Part shown: piece by piece, positions 11,640 through 22,789 of the stretch | Numbering within the stretch: position 1 is the stretch's first letter | Layout: each line of letters opens with the position of its first letter | Assembly: GCA_907163375.1 (NCBI GenBank) | Contig: CAJQUW010012903.1 | Coordinates: 186,001-250,000, forward strand | From: Prostheceraeus crozeri | Taxonomy: Eukaryota; Platyhelminthes; Polycladida; Euryleptidae | Length of the DNA: 64,000 nt | Direction: 5' to 3' | The notes under the pieces: generated by a model | Told to the model about the DNA's origin: nothing | Seen by the model: the letters and a program-made list of their open reading frames with translations, nothing else | Databases searched by the model: none | Translations under genes and position numbers: made by a program

Positions 11640-13030
11640 GCGAAAAATGTCAGAAATACTAAAAATTGATCATTTGTCTGGCGCGCCTGGAACCAGTCGA
11701 GGCAAGACTAATTTCAGAAATTCCAAAAGTAGATGTTGCGTCTTGCGCTTCAACCTCTATAGTCTAGTATGCTATGCACTGTTTTCGGCAAGCAGAATTT
11801 CAGAAATTCTAGGAATACATCCTCCATCTCGTGCACTGGAGGGTCAACGTTGAGTCTGTCGTGCCTGGCAATGGTTTTTGCAAGTTAAATACATGTATCA
11901 AAAGTTCTAGAAATGGATCCTACGTCTGTCGCACTGGCGCGTCAACGTTGAGTCTGGCGCGTCTGTCACTGGTTTCAAGAAGCCTAATTTCAGAAATTCT
12001 AGGATCAGATCCTACGTTTGGCGCATCAACCTCTAGTCTAGTGTGCTTGGCACTGTTTTCAGCAAGCCTAATTTCAGAAATTCTAGGAATACATCCTCCA
12101 TTTCGCGCACTGGCGCGTCAACCGCGAGTCTGGCGCGCATGGGACTTATTTCGGCAAGATAAATTTCAGAAGTTCTAGAAATAGATCTTACGTATGTCGC
12201 ACTGGCGCGTCAACATCTAGTCTGGCGCATGTGTCGCTGGTTTTAAGAAGCCTAATTTCAGAAATTTCAAAAATAGATGTTGCGTCTTGCGCTTCAACCT
12301 CTAATCTAGTGTGCTTGGCACTGTTTTCGGCAAGCAGAATTTCAGAAATTCTAGGAGTACATCCTCAATCTCGCGCACTGGAGCGTCAACGTTTAGTCTG
12401 GCGCGTCTGTCACAGGTTTCAGCAAGCTAATTATCAGAAGTTCTAGAAATAGATCCTACGTCTATCGCACTGGCGCGTCAACGTGTAGTTTATTGCGTCT
12501 GTCACTGGTTTCAAGAAGCCTAATTTCAGAAATTCTAGGAAAACATTTTCCATCTCGAGTCTGGCGTGTTTGTCACTGGTTTCAGCAAGACAAATTTCAT
12601 AAATTCTAGGAGCAGATCTTATACTAGCGCCTCAATGTGGATTCTGGCGCTACTGGGACTGGTTTCAAGAAGCCTGCTTTCAGAAGTTCTAGGAGTTGAT
12701 CCTACGTTTGGCGCGTCAACGTCGAATCTGGCGCCCCGGGCACGGTTTTCGGCGGGCCTAATGTCAGAAATGCGCGCCTGGCACTGGCTTCAAGAAGGCT
12801 AATTTCAGGAAATCTAGGAGTAGATATTTCGTCTGGAACGTCAACCCCGACTCTGGCGGGCTGTGTGTTGGCTTCGGCAAGTATGATTTAAGACGTTCTA
12901 TGAACTGAAACTACGTCGAATCTGGCACTCTGGTACGTCAACCTGGGACTTGGTGCACCCAATTCGAATCTGGAGCGCATGATCCTGACTTTATCGAGCT
13001 TGTTTTCAGAATTTCTAAAAATGAATCATT
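11640..13030. repeat. Degenerate minisatellite, period about 85-93 bp, roughly 15 copies
   Basis: Each unit carries TTTCAGAAATTCTAGRA followed by an ATCCTACGTCTGTCGCACTGGCGCGTCAACG-like GC-rich segment and GTCTGGCGCG. Unit landmarks (TTCTAGG/A) recur at about 11806, 11901, 11995, 12079, 12171, 12263, 12347, 12438, 12531, 12602 and 12686. Short open frames across it come from the near-regular period and are not genes. It is much richer in CpG than its surroundings. Confidence 0.8.
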
Positions 13031-14659
13031 ATTGTGACACAGGGCACACAAGATCCCGATATAACAACAGTTGGCGTACAAGTTTTTGTAACACATATCA
13101 TGCTCGATAATCAAGCTGTCATGCAGATGTGATGAAACTTATAGCTGAAATTTGCTGTTAATGATCGACACCTACATGAGAGTATTTGATGTTGCTCATT
13201 TTTACTTTGTGGCCTTATAGGACCATGTTTCTAAGAAGTCTAATAGGGTTCCGTTTATGGCCAAAGTATATTGATTTTTCATTATGATTTGGATAAATAA
13301 GTGAATGTGTGAGAATGTTTATTAGGAAGTAATAACTTAGCAGCAGATTAGGCATAACATCAATATCTGGTACTCAAATGCTACAACAATATGCGTTGGA
13401 TCAAAAAATGAACATGCGAAAATCTAGGTGATTTACAGATGTCAGGATGACAAAACAAAATATTGCAAGTTCTCAAGAAGTCTGCTTTTTCACAGGCATG
13501 ATTGCTTATGGGCGCTTTTTTTCTTGGTATTTGATTTCTTTCTTCCGCTCATCATTTCGCTGCTGTATGATTAACTTCACTTTGAGCACTGTTCAACTAT
13601 TCATTTGATAGTCTGACTCCTATCACTTCGCTTTTATCGGAAAAAGCTACTGCAAATTCCGTAAAACTGTATCCAGTAGCATTCTACCTGCTTCAGTTTT
13701 ATCTTCATCCTCTCATCTTCAATGAACTTCTTCTCTTTCTCGTCCAATGCCTCATACTTCCTTTATGCAGATTGAACAGATTTAATTGTTGCCGCTGTTT
13801 TCATTAACTTGTATATTTCTCATTGTCAGTCAGCAGTTGTTCCCTTTTTTGCTGACAATGAGCACCCCACGAACAAAAAGTATGAACCTCAACATCTCCT
13901 TACGAAAAGCGAGCATCTTTTTGATAGTAATCATTGCGGAGTTTCAATGGACATAGTCTGCTTGCTTATTCTGCTGTTACAATATTTTTTATTGTCTACT
14001 GGCTTCTGTCTACTCATGCGATAGTTTTGGTAACTCTTTTTGTGTTGGTATTGATTTTTTGTCATATCGCCGAATGCCTTTCAGAAGGCATCGCTCTAAA
14101 AATGGTCAAGACAGATGATCGGAGGTAGTATACTCCACCAGTTCATTGTTTTTAAATTGACCCTCAGGATGACAAAATCGTCTCTGACCATAGAAAGTCA
14201 TCTCCGTGGTCGTAAATGAGACGAGGTAGCGCAGGCGAGCTTTCCGATGACAGCAATTGTCCTCTTATCTCCACAATCAAATCTGAGACAGGTGGGATAT
14301 TTGAAGCATTTGTGATTTCAGAAGAAGTTTCTTTTGATGGTGGCGCCTTTTCATTCGGCGATTCTTTTATGGCGTTTCTTCTTCTATTATCTAAAATAAG
14401 CTTGAAATCTTCAATCGTGCATGAAGAGTTTACTCACAATTGATTTATTCACACACATATATGAGATAAGGTCAGAATTTATCTCACAGATACATGTTTA
14501 AAGTACAATTGATTGCTTTTTTTGCAGTAAGTGCCTCTATATTTGTATGCTCAAAAGTACATAAAAAACCGTAAACTTTCAAATCAAGTGGACTTGAAGC
14601 CAAATCAAAGCATCAGCACCACACAAGTGAAAGGCAGATCTGTCACCATAATTTCATGA
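13031..14659. other. No recognisable gene
   Basis: Short open frames only (for example 13809-14024 and 14216-14443) with no domain I can identify. An 11-bp inverted repeat (CTCATTGTCAG / CTGACAATGAG) near 13818-13863 encloses a small loop. Confidence 0.45.
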
Positions 14660-15510
14660 AAGGGCACTTATCTGAGATATGCTCCATTGTCTAACATTCG
14701 CTGAATGGAAACTCATGAAGGCCTCATTTACGCAGTGTCTCACAAGAACTACCCGCGCGGCAGCGTAGACGATTGAGCAGCGTCCATTGGCCACAAGGTA
14801 GCTTCGCACGAGGCAGATCACGGATCGTATCTGCGACGAGGGCCTTGTTAGGAGCGTCCACGGCGGCCCACCGTTGATGCAAGGCTGCAAGAATCTATAA
14901 AGAAGGCTCTGGAAAGGTTCGCCACACTGGGTAATGAAACGGAAGGCGTAGATATGGCGGATGCGCGATGTCGTGAAGAAGGGGAAAGTTTCGAACTTAT
15001 TCAATAGAATTCGATACGCACACAGTTGTTGTTTCTCTTCTGAGGTCAAGTGGAGCAATATTGGTGAGTGCGGGAAGCCAGTCAGTTTTCATTGCTCTGA
15101 TGGCACCGGATGTAGTTTGCATGGCTTCATTTAGTTGGACATCGACTCGTTTGCAATGTGTTTAGTTTTCCAAACAGGACAGCAGTGTTCAGCTGTTTGG
15201 TAGCATAATACCAGTCCTGTTTCACGCAGTACATTAGCATCAGTGTCTCACGTTTAGCCAGCGATGATATTCAGAAGAGTACTTCTTGTCTGTATTTTTT
15301 AGCTCGGTTTTGTCAGATGTTCATTGTAGGATGACGTTCGATCCAAGGTATGCAGGCTTGGGTTCATGGGATATACACGAAAACTGTCAATGTGCACGTC
15401 AAATTGATCGCCTTTTTGACAGTTGTCTAGGTAAAACCCGGTAGAAACAGTCTTTCGTGTGACTTGGTTGTAGTCTTCATCGAGTACATAAGTCAACTAT
15501 ATTAGATGTC
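14660..15510 (-). pseudogene. LINE reverse-transcriptase relic (3' part of RT)
   Basis: On the minus strand, broken frames read like the region downstream of the RT palm of Jockey/CR1-type LINEs. Around 15299-15496 there is a match to the block in which a proline-rich strand precedes a 'LDRT.SYNEHL' segment. Around 15100-15250 a 'GL.LCYQTAEHC.PVW'-like stretch appears, and 14654-15058 reads as a further C-terminal portion. Several stops and frame changes are present. The assignment rests on word-level resemblance only. Confidence 0.55.
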
Positions 15511-15869
15511 TGTTTCATTCGCCACTTAGGCAGACTGTTGTGCGGTCGTCTTGCCGCGCAGCTCCTGTTTGCGGCTTGCTTTCAGCTTTGTTGCTTCTGC
15601 TAACTATACTTAGCCGCCATCGTGTTAGTTTCTCCGCCTCAACCTCAGGACCCTGCTTGTATTATTGATTACGAACCTCATCTTCTTGCTATTTTACAGA
15701 TATTTTAACATGGATTTACTTTATTCATTTACATTAAGTGTTTTCTCGCATTTTCCATTTCTCAAATCTCAAGTCATGATCAGACATAATAGTTGCTTAG
15801 TCATCACTCATCGTTGCAACTGCTTATCAATCCCTCACTCGCCCTGTACCTAGTGGATACATCGCTTGC

Positions 15870-16067
15870 CGTCTGCTGACTTTTATCTCATCACACAACG
15901 TTTTGATCGACTCGCTTGGCAGTGTGGCAGTGTGCAGTGTGTTGCCCCTGCATCAATCCAATGACTTCTTGTGACCATACGCCTGCAACGCGCTTCTGTG
16001 TTTTTGTAATTGCACTCACGAATTACTTTTGTATTGTGAGTCTAGAAATAAAGATTATTATTATTAT
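15870..16067 (+). mobile_element. 3' end of a LINE with AATAAA signal and (ATT)n tail
   Basis: AATAAAG at about 16047 is followed directly by (ATT)n up to 16067, the usual ending of CR1/L2-like LINEs. Upstream, about 180 bp of moderately GC-rich sequence would be its 3' UTR. It is opposite in orientation to the RT relic at 14660-15510, so they are probably separate insertions. Confidence 0.5.
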
Positions 16068-16279
16068 TATGTCATCATTTAGCACAGCGTTGAGTTCTGT
16101 TCGTAAAAGTTCGAGCTCGCCGGGTACAACAAATGTCATCGGCATGAACGAATTTTCTGCTCGTTGTCGAAAAGATGCCTGTTATTTACGTGAGGTGTTG
16201 AAGAGTGTTGGTACTGAGACTTATCCTTTAGGACGGTCGCTCTTGCAAGAGGTTGACAGTCTATGGGGGTAAGCATCTG
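16068..16279 (+). other. Open frame ending in a splice-donor-like GGTAAGC (possible exon remnant)
   Basis: A stretch open from about 16071 encodes a peptide with SARCRKDACYLREVLKSVG and ends SLWG before GTAAGC at 16268-16274. The codons look more gene-like than the surrounding AT-rich DNA, and the GT is in the right place for an exon end. No domain is recognised. It may be an exon of an unseen gene or chance. Confidence 0.25.
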
Positions 16280-18805
16280 CTGCGTTTTAAGAGAATGCTT
16301 TTATGCAATGCGCTGTATAAGCCTACTGAACAAGTATGAGGAAATTTAAGATAAAAACAATCATAACAGTTTGACAGTGAACTCGAAGCGCAATACTTGT
16401 GTTGAGATTAGTGCTAGTTAAGCAATTATGAATTCTATCTTTTTTATAAGAAGTGTAACCCATGCTAAAGATAACAATTAATGTAGATTTCTAAAACAAG
16501 CAGCTGTAGGCATTCAGTAAGTCTTAAAAGAAACACTGGGGGCAATCAAATAATAGTGATCTATCTCACGTTGATAATTTAGAAATCAGGATCTGTAGTT
16601 ATGCCAATAGCTGAACAATATTAATTACTGACAGCCGTTAATTGCTTGACGATGTAAACCGTCTGATTTATGTGTAGCCACACTCCAATGAAGTTGGTTT
16701 TGTAATAAATCTCGTAAAATCTACTCATTGATAAATTTAGGTGCGGGTTCCACTTGAGGGCGAGTGATACTCAAGAAAAAGCGGTATACACTGATATTGA
16801 TCATCCTATTTATCATCTCACATCTTCCTCAATAACTCATACCAACCCACGCCAACTTAGCTATGTGACCTGACTGACATTGTGATTTTCATTTTGCAAA
16901 AAAATGTATATATATATATATTCACTATACTTTCGCATTTAATTTGATTGTGTCTGCTATCTCTTCCTTCACTTTCATTTGTTAAGTTTTGTAATTTCCC
17001 ATAACTTCAAAATATATTGTGTCGCCCCACAATAATAAGTATCGGGATTATTTGTCTCAAATGTACGATTATTATTGAAATACTTAGCATTTGAGATCAC
17101 AAAGATGATAAATACATCATCTTTCATTTGTGAATTGTGCTATTCAGTTTCGGTGTCGTGTATTGCGTTTCAAGAAAGTGTTGTTTCAAAATTTTCACAT
17201 CTGGTAGGTAGAATAATTTTACTGCTTTCATGTTATGTATTGATCAATATCAGCTGCCAAATCTACATGCCTAGCTACAAAAGTCCCTTGCATGTCTAAT
17301 TGCACTGAAGCCAAAAACAAGACGAAGCCTTTACTAACATATCATTGATCAGTTTTGGAGGAACTTGATCTCAGACAAATGTTTATCCTCAAATATAGAT
17401 GCTAACTCCTAAAGACGAGACAATCACATCACACTTGCTATGGATTTTAACTGAATTTTATATTGGTCCTTATCTCAATGACTAGAATGTTGGTACTGAA
17501 ACGCATATTCGCGCATAGTTGTGATTTTCAGAATGTGATCACGAATGTACTAAAAATGAGGGTGGGTGCGTAAATTCCAAAAGCGGTCATTTCCTCAACT
17601 TTATTGATCCCGTTGATTATGTGTTCATGTAGATGATTTAAAAAACATAAGATTATGATGATAAAATGCGCAATTGAATAGTGATTGTCTACATTTTAGA
17701 GATAGTGACCTCAGTCTACTCAACCGTGGAGTCGGGAGCGTTCTCTGTGACAGGACCACAGTGGTGCCAAAATGTTGAAACCATTTGATAACCATTTGCA
17801 GACCGAAGATGGAGTTAATGAACTCAATTTTTAGGCTACCAAGTGGACATGTCAAGCAGCATACATCACTGTCGAAAAAGGGACACAGAGAGACGGTAAC
17901 TGGAAGCAATGTTCATTGATTCTTTAAGAAGTAGTTCGACATACAAGTGCTAGTAAGCTTATCTCTCATTTTGACATCTTACTGCTTGTATCTGATTATG
18001 TTTATCTTTATCCGAAGGGCGAAGTTCACAGCATGACCAACTTCGCCAACCGGGATTGTTCCACTAACAAAACCGGTGAAGTATGTGGGATCTTCTTGTA
18101 TCCTTTCATGTTGCTTTTCTTTTTCATCTTGAAAGTTTATTTTTGAATCAGCAGATGTCTAAGGAGAATTCAAACGTTAATTGATGGCTGTCACTAAATA
18201 TCTTTGTCGCAGATTTGGAAAGGTGTCTTTTTTTACTTCCTCGCTTACATGTACTCGTATGTCTCATGCCCATACAAGCAACTTATAGTTCAAGTGCAAT
18301 TGCTATTAATAATATATCCGTGAAATACACGTACATGCACTAGCGGTTGGATTACGTCAAAATGAAGGCCACTTGGTTTACGTTTGGGGTGTCTGAGACG
18401 TTGTGTCAGACACTCCATATTGAAATAGCTTGGAACATCATAAAAATATAGTTTTTAATTTCTTTTTATATGATGTGTGGGATATAAGAAGACATTATCA
18501 AACCACTCTTGAAATCAACTGTTAACCTGTCCTACAGAATTCGAATCTACTTTCGCGCGTTCCTTGAATAGAGCGAACATTTCATATTTCGACTACATAC
18601 AGCAGTTGGCACCACCGAACAGTCAGCCAGGCGTCAGCAAATTCACGAATTATTGGAAGTCATGTGTGAACTAGGTCTGCGATTGGACAAAGAAAATTAC
18701 CATTCCTATAGAAGTTGAATCAAGCCGATATTAGCGATTGTTTGTACCATCCATGAGGCCTACAATTGAAAAATTGCTGAAATATGGCGATATAGTTAGC
18801 TATCT
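16280..18805. other. No recognisable gene; AT-rich with a (TA)n run
   Basis: A short (AT)n microsatellite lies at about 16904-16921. Remaining open frames are under 95 codons and show no domain. Confidence 0.5.
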
Positions 18806-18885
18806 AAATATATAAACTCACTAAATAAATAATATATAATATATATATATATATTATATATTATATAATATATAATATCACTAAA
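18806..18885. repeat. AT-rich palindromic cluster
   Basis: TATATAATATATATATATATATTATATATTATATAATATATAA-type sequence is flanked on both sides by TCACTAAATAAATAA, forming a near-perfect AT palindrome. A cruciform-prone microsatellite is the simplest reading. Confidence 0.7.
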
Positions 18886-19871
18886 TAAATAAATAATAGG
18901 CAATATAAAAGTTAGCTCACTAAAGTAGTTGCCCAGAAATCATGGGGTTTCGTGACAATTTCCGTCTGACATGGTGAAATGTCGCATAGCGTTCATTAGT
19001 ACACAACATTTTTTTTATAATATCCGTGTGTTTAAGACTATAAATATTTTTTTGCTAATATAGTTTTTCTCCATAGTAGTTTTCTCTGAAGTAGTCTCTC
19101 CAAAAAATACTGACAGCATTTATACCTATGGAAGAAGACGAGTGAATTCATGAAATGCTGAGACTCAAAATGTCGAAAGAAATGAATTTTGCTATCATAC
19201 GGGGATACGTAGGTATGGCTATAGGTTATGATTCTGTACCTATGATTTATTCACTTGTACAACATCCTACTACTCCTTATCATCTTAGCTACAATTCCCA
19301 ACCTACCAGATGCCTAAACAGGCCTACTTGATTTGCATTTTTGCAAGCATCCCAGGAAACCAGTCGTCATCCATGCGACACGAAAAGTACGTGCGGACAG
19401 TGATTACGTTTGTTCGAAATTGTGATGTCCAAAATGTTTCCGTTTTTTAAAATACGAGTAGGAATATGCGTTGACTCAAACGTGCCGATCGGGTGATCTT
19501 ATAGTGTTGCGCTGGTGGGTGGATAAGTCATCTTTTGTAATATGATCAAATCCGGTTGGACAAGAGCAAACTAGTATTGTCAGAGATAGCATACTATCTC
19601 CCTAAAAGTACAGGGAGAGGAGAAATGATCTCCAGATGCAATACACTGACGACATGCGATTAATCTGCTCTCCAAAACATTACAAGAAGATCTAGCACCC
19701 TATTTTTTAGATGTCATAAATGTAGAAATCTATACAAAACTTTAATAAAAAATTTGTTATGTCAGTCAGCTTTTAATTGTACAATTGCGAGATGCTTCTC
19801 TAAATTAGCCTATATGACTGTTGAGAATTTTACTGATCAATGCGTATACCCTCAAAATGGCAAAATATACT
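18886..19871. other. No recognisable gene
   Basis: AT-rich, with no open frame above 60 codons and no repeat structure noted apart from poly-T/poly-A runs. Confidence 0.5.
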
Positions 19872-20007
19872 TTGAGAAGTCATTATTTCGGATTTTTTAT
19901 TAATAAATCACATGATTAAGGTGTGCCGAGAGCCATCGAAAGCTCGTGTATTTTACTGTGGAGTGTAAATTAAACAGATAGAGAAATCCGAAATAATGAC
20001 TTCTCAA
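19872..20007. mobile_element. 136-bp foldback element with 24-bp perfect terminal inverted repeats
   Basis: TTGAGAAGTCATTATTTCGG (extending to 24 bp) at 19872-19895 is the exact reverse complement of 19984-20007, with an 88-bp interior. Size and structure suggest a MITE. I could not identify a target-site duplication at its edges. Confidence 0.65.
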
Positions 20008-20990
20008 TCATTGAACCCATCTGGAAAAATATTCAGCATATTAAAAAATATACTTTGCTACGACTAAGCAACTGCTTTACATATAACCTCCGAATTCGTT
20101 TATACAATTTGCAATAGAAGAATTATTCTTCTCCACTACACATGGAAACAGAGAAAATAACGGAAATCCCATAGGAAACCTACCGACAAATCTTCTTGCG
20201 GTAAAACGTAGTTTGTTACATTTAACTACAACTCGATTTTCCGCAATATTTGATGTCCTTTTTCTCTCATCAATACAAGAATGATCGGAAAATCTGTTGT
20301 CGCCTCCTCGTACCGGCTGATAGTTTCCGGACAGAAACATGACATTCCATGCAGATCATCCTTTACATTTTGAAGAGATCTGATCATGACCGGCGCTGTG
20401 GCCTTATGTTAGTGTTGGCTCTGCGTCCGAGAGACCTTTGGTCAAACATTGGTCGGGTCAAACCTAAGACTTTTAAAATAGGTACACTTTGCATTCTTGC
20501 TAAACACTCAGCACAAAAGGAATGAGAGTGGGATAAATAACACCTCGGCCACATGGAAGAAATTCTCCATGCCTAATGTGCTTCCGAAGATAAACAAGGT
20601 TCATTTATTTATTTTTTTCATGTAAAACGTAACGCTTAACTTCCTGTTGAGTTTTCAGTCAGGTGACTTCAGACTATTAGCAGGTATGAAATGGAGATTC
20701 GAATTATTTGATGCGTGATCTCTGTGAAGTAAGCAAGATAATAAGATGATTTAGTGAATGAAATAGTCGGGTATAGAGCTGTTTTTCAAAAAGTATTTTT
20801 TAGGTCTAGAGGATACTAACAAATCTCGCATCCTTAGAATTTTGAAATATATATATATTTCCGTCCGAAGTGGTTGGAATCGATTTGGTGAAGAATTTTT
20901 TGTTCATTCCAAATGTGAGTGTAGTCTTGAATCTGAAAATCTTTCAAAATGCTCTGCTATGTCTGCTGCTAACTTCGACTTGAAACTGCA
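20008..20990. other. No recognisable gene
   Basis: An 87-codon minus-strand frame at 20077-20340 has no recognisable domain. The stretch is AT-rich and shows no other structure. Confidence 0.45.
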
Positions 20991-20999
20991 AATTCAACA

Positions 21000-22080
21000 G
21001 TTGCAAATTCAGCAACTGCAAATCCGTCATGGTTGTCCCTGGGAGCTGCTTTATGCAGATGACCTTGTGATCATGGCTGACTCGCTCGAAGCATTAAAGC
21101 TTCGTTTCCAGTGTTGGAAGTCAAATTTGGAAGCGAAAGGTCTAAAGGTTAACATCGACAAGTCAAAAACGATGATCAGCAATCCCAACCACGTGGAGCA
21201 TCAAGTGGACAAGGCCAAGTATCCATGTGGAGTTTGCATGAAAGGAGTTGGAGAAACTCGATCCTATGCACGTACTGTGACCATTGGATTCACCACCGGT
21301 GCACAGATCTCCCCTCCCTTCAAAATGCTCAAAATTTCAAATGTAAAAGATGCGAAGGTAATGTGACTCCATTACCAGACCTGCCATTTACCATCAACAT
21401 TGGCCAAGACGAATTGGAAGCTGTGACATCATTCTGCTACCTTGGCGACATGATAGATCAAACAGGAGGATGTTTTGGTGCGACAACCACGAGAGTCAAG
21501 TCCGCTTGGAAAACATTCCGTGAGTTGCTTCCAGTGCTCACCAATCGTGGCATCTCCCTCCGGCGAAGAGGATATGTTTACCAAGCCTGTGTCCGAAGTG
21601 TGCTGCTTTACGCCTCAGACACGTGGGCTGTAAAGACTGATGATGTGAGCCGACTGGAAAGAAATGAAAATGCGATGATCCGATGGATCTGCTCCACGAA
21701 GTTAAGTGAGCGGAAATCGATGGCTGAGCTAAGGCATGCCCTAGGCATCACAAACCTTAAAAACGTTCTGAGGTCAAGCCGCCTTCGATGGTTCGGGCAC
21801 TTGGAGCGTATGCCTAACTGGCTATGGCCAAAGAAAATTATGACCTTTGAAGTGCCTGGTCCGAACATCCGAGGAGGCCAAAGGAAAAGATGGATTCACA
21901 ATGTGGACAAGGACCTCCGCGACCTGCGGCTCGATCGTCGAACTGCACAGGATCGAGGTGCATGGAGGAGCGCTATCCGTCCTCAACATTGGAGTCGGCA
22001 TGGAATACCGTCCAACCCTCAAAACTGGTGGAACCAAGGACGTAAAACCGGTCAGTAAGTAAGTAAGTACGTAAGACACC
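21000..22080 (+). pseudogene. 5'-truncated LINE relic: RT fragment with embedded cysteine finger and TAAG-type tail
   Basis: LLYADDLVIMADS (about 21050) is the catalytic YADD box of a LINE reverse transcriptase. KVNIDKSKTMIS follows. A cysteine cluster comes next (CGVC at about 21229, then CTYC..WIHH.C and CKRC in a second frame), resembling the PHD/RING-like finger of some LINEs. The frame then continues with FCYLGDMID, LLYASDTWAV and LRWFGHLERM to 22058. A frame change lies between about 21250 and 21300. The sequence ends in repeated TAAG (about 22053-22075), a LINE-type short tandem tail. Confidence 0.8.
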
Positions 22081-22780
22081 GTCATATAAATCAGGCAATG
22101 GTTTATTGGCTTTTACACTTGGTACAGAAGAGACTATGGGCCCATCACCCCAATGACAAAAACATGGATGAAACTGCCAAGCTAAGTCAAACATGAGTCA
22201 ATTAAAAAGTCAAACATAAGTCTCGGGCTAAAGCCCTCGGGATTCATCAAATAATTTCCCTCTCTATGTCCCACAGAATCACATATCCATCCTCTATCCA
22301 TTATAAAATACACCTAGCCATGTCTATCATAGCCCTCATTTGTTACGATTTCTATGTCCTCTGGAGAATTTATTGAGAGCAAAAGGATTGATGACCTGAA
22401 ATTTCTAGTCACCATAGACAAGAAACGTCAATGATAACCGATAACATGTAGAGATGTTTAACAGTTCTCCATTCCCGCGGCTTTGATGTAAATACAATGA
22501 GAATAGTCACCCATCTGAATCTGACGTAAATCATGAAATCTTAAAAGCCAAAGTGACCTGAGATCATTCTCTCTAGAGATAGATGGGTACAAATTCTATA
22601 TTTTAGATCCATCTTAACGAATTTCAGATATCTTAAAAGTTGAAATTGTTGATGAATTCCCTATCTGAAATTCAACTGGAGAATTTTTCTGGAGATACCA
22701 ACTGTTTGGGAGTTATTTAAGTTACGCGCACATCACCCTATAGTGAAACGTGATAGATTTTTGTTTAGCGAAATGTACGG
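22081..22780. other. No recognisable gene
   Basis: The short frames here are overlaps of the LINE relic or have no match. Nothing structural noted. Confidence 0.45.
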
Positions 22781-22789
22781 CTTTTGTGA

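Noticed and set aside
11548..12802. Open frames of 70-115 codons across the minisatellite
   Set aside because: They repeat the same peptide with the tandem period and shift frames with unit length; no domain.
15870..16272. Protein-coding host gene ending at 16272
   Set aside because: The frame spans a LINE-like AATAAA-(ATT)n tail, so most of it is not coding; only the last ~200 bp might be an exon remnant.
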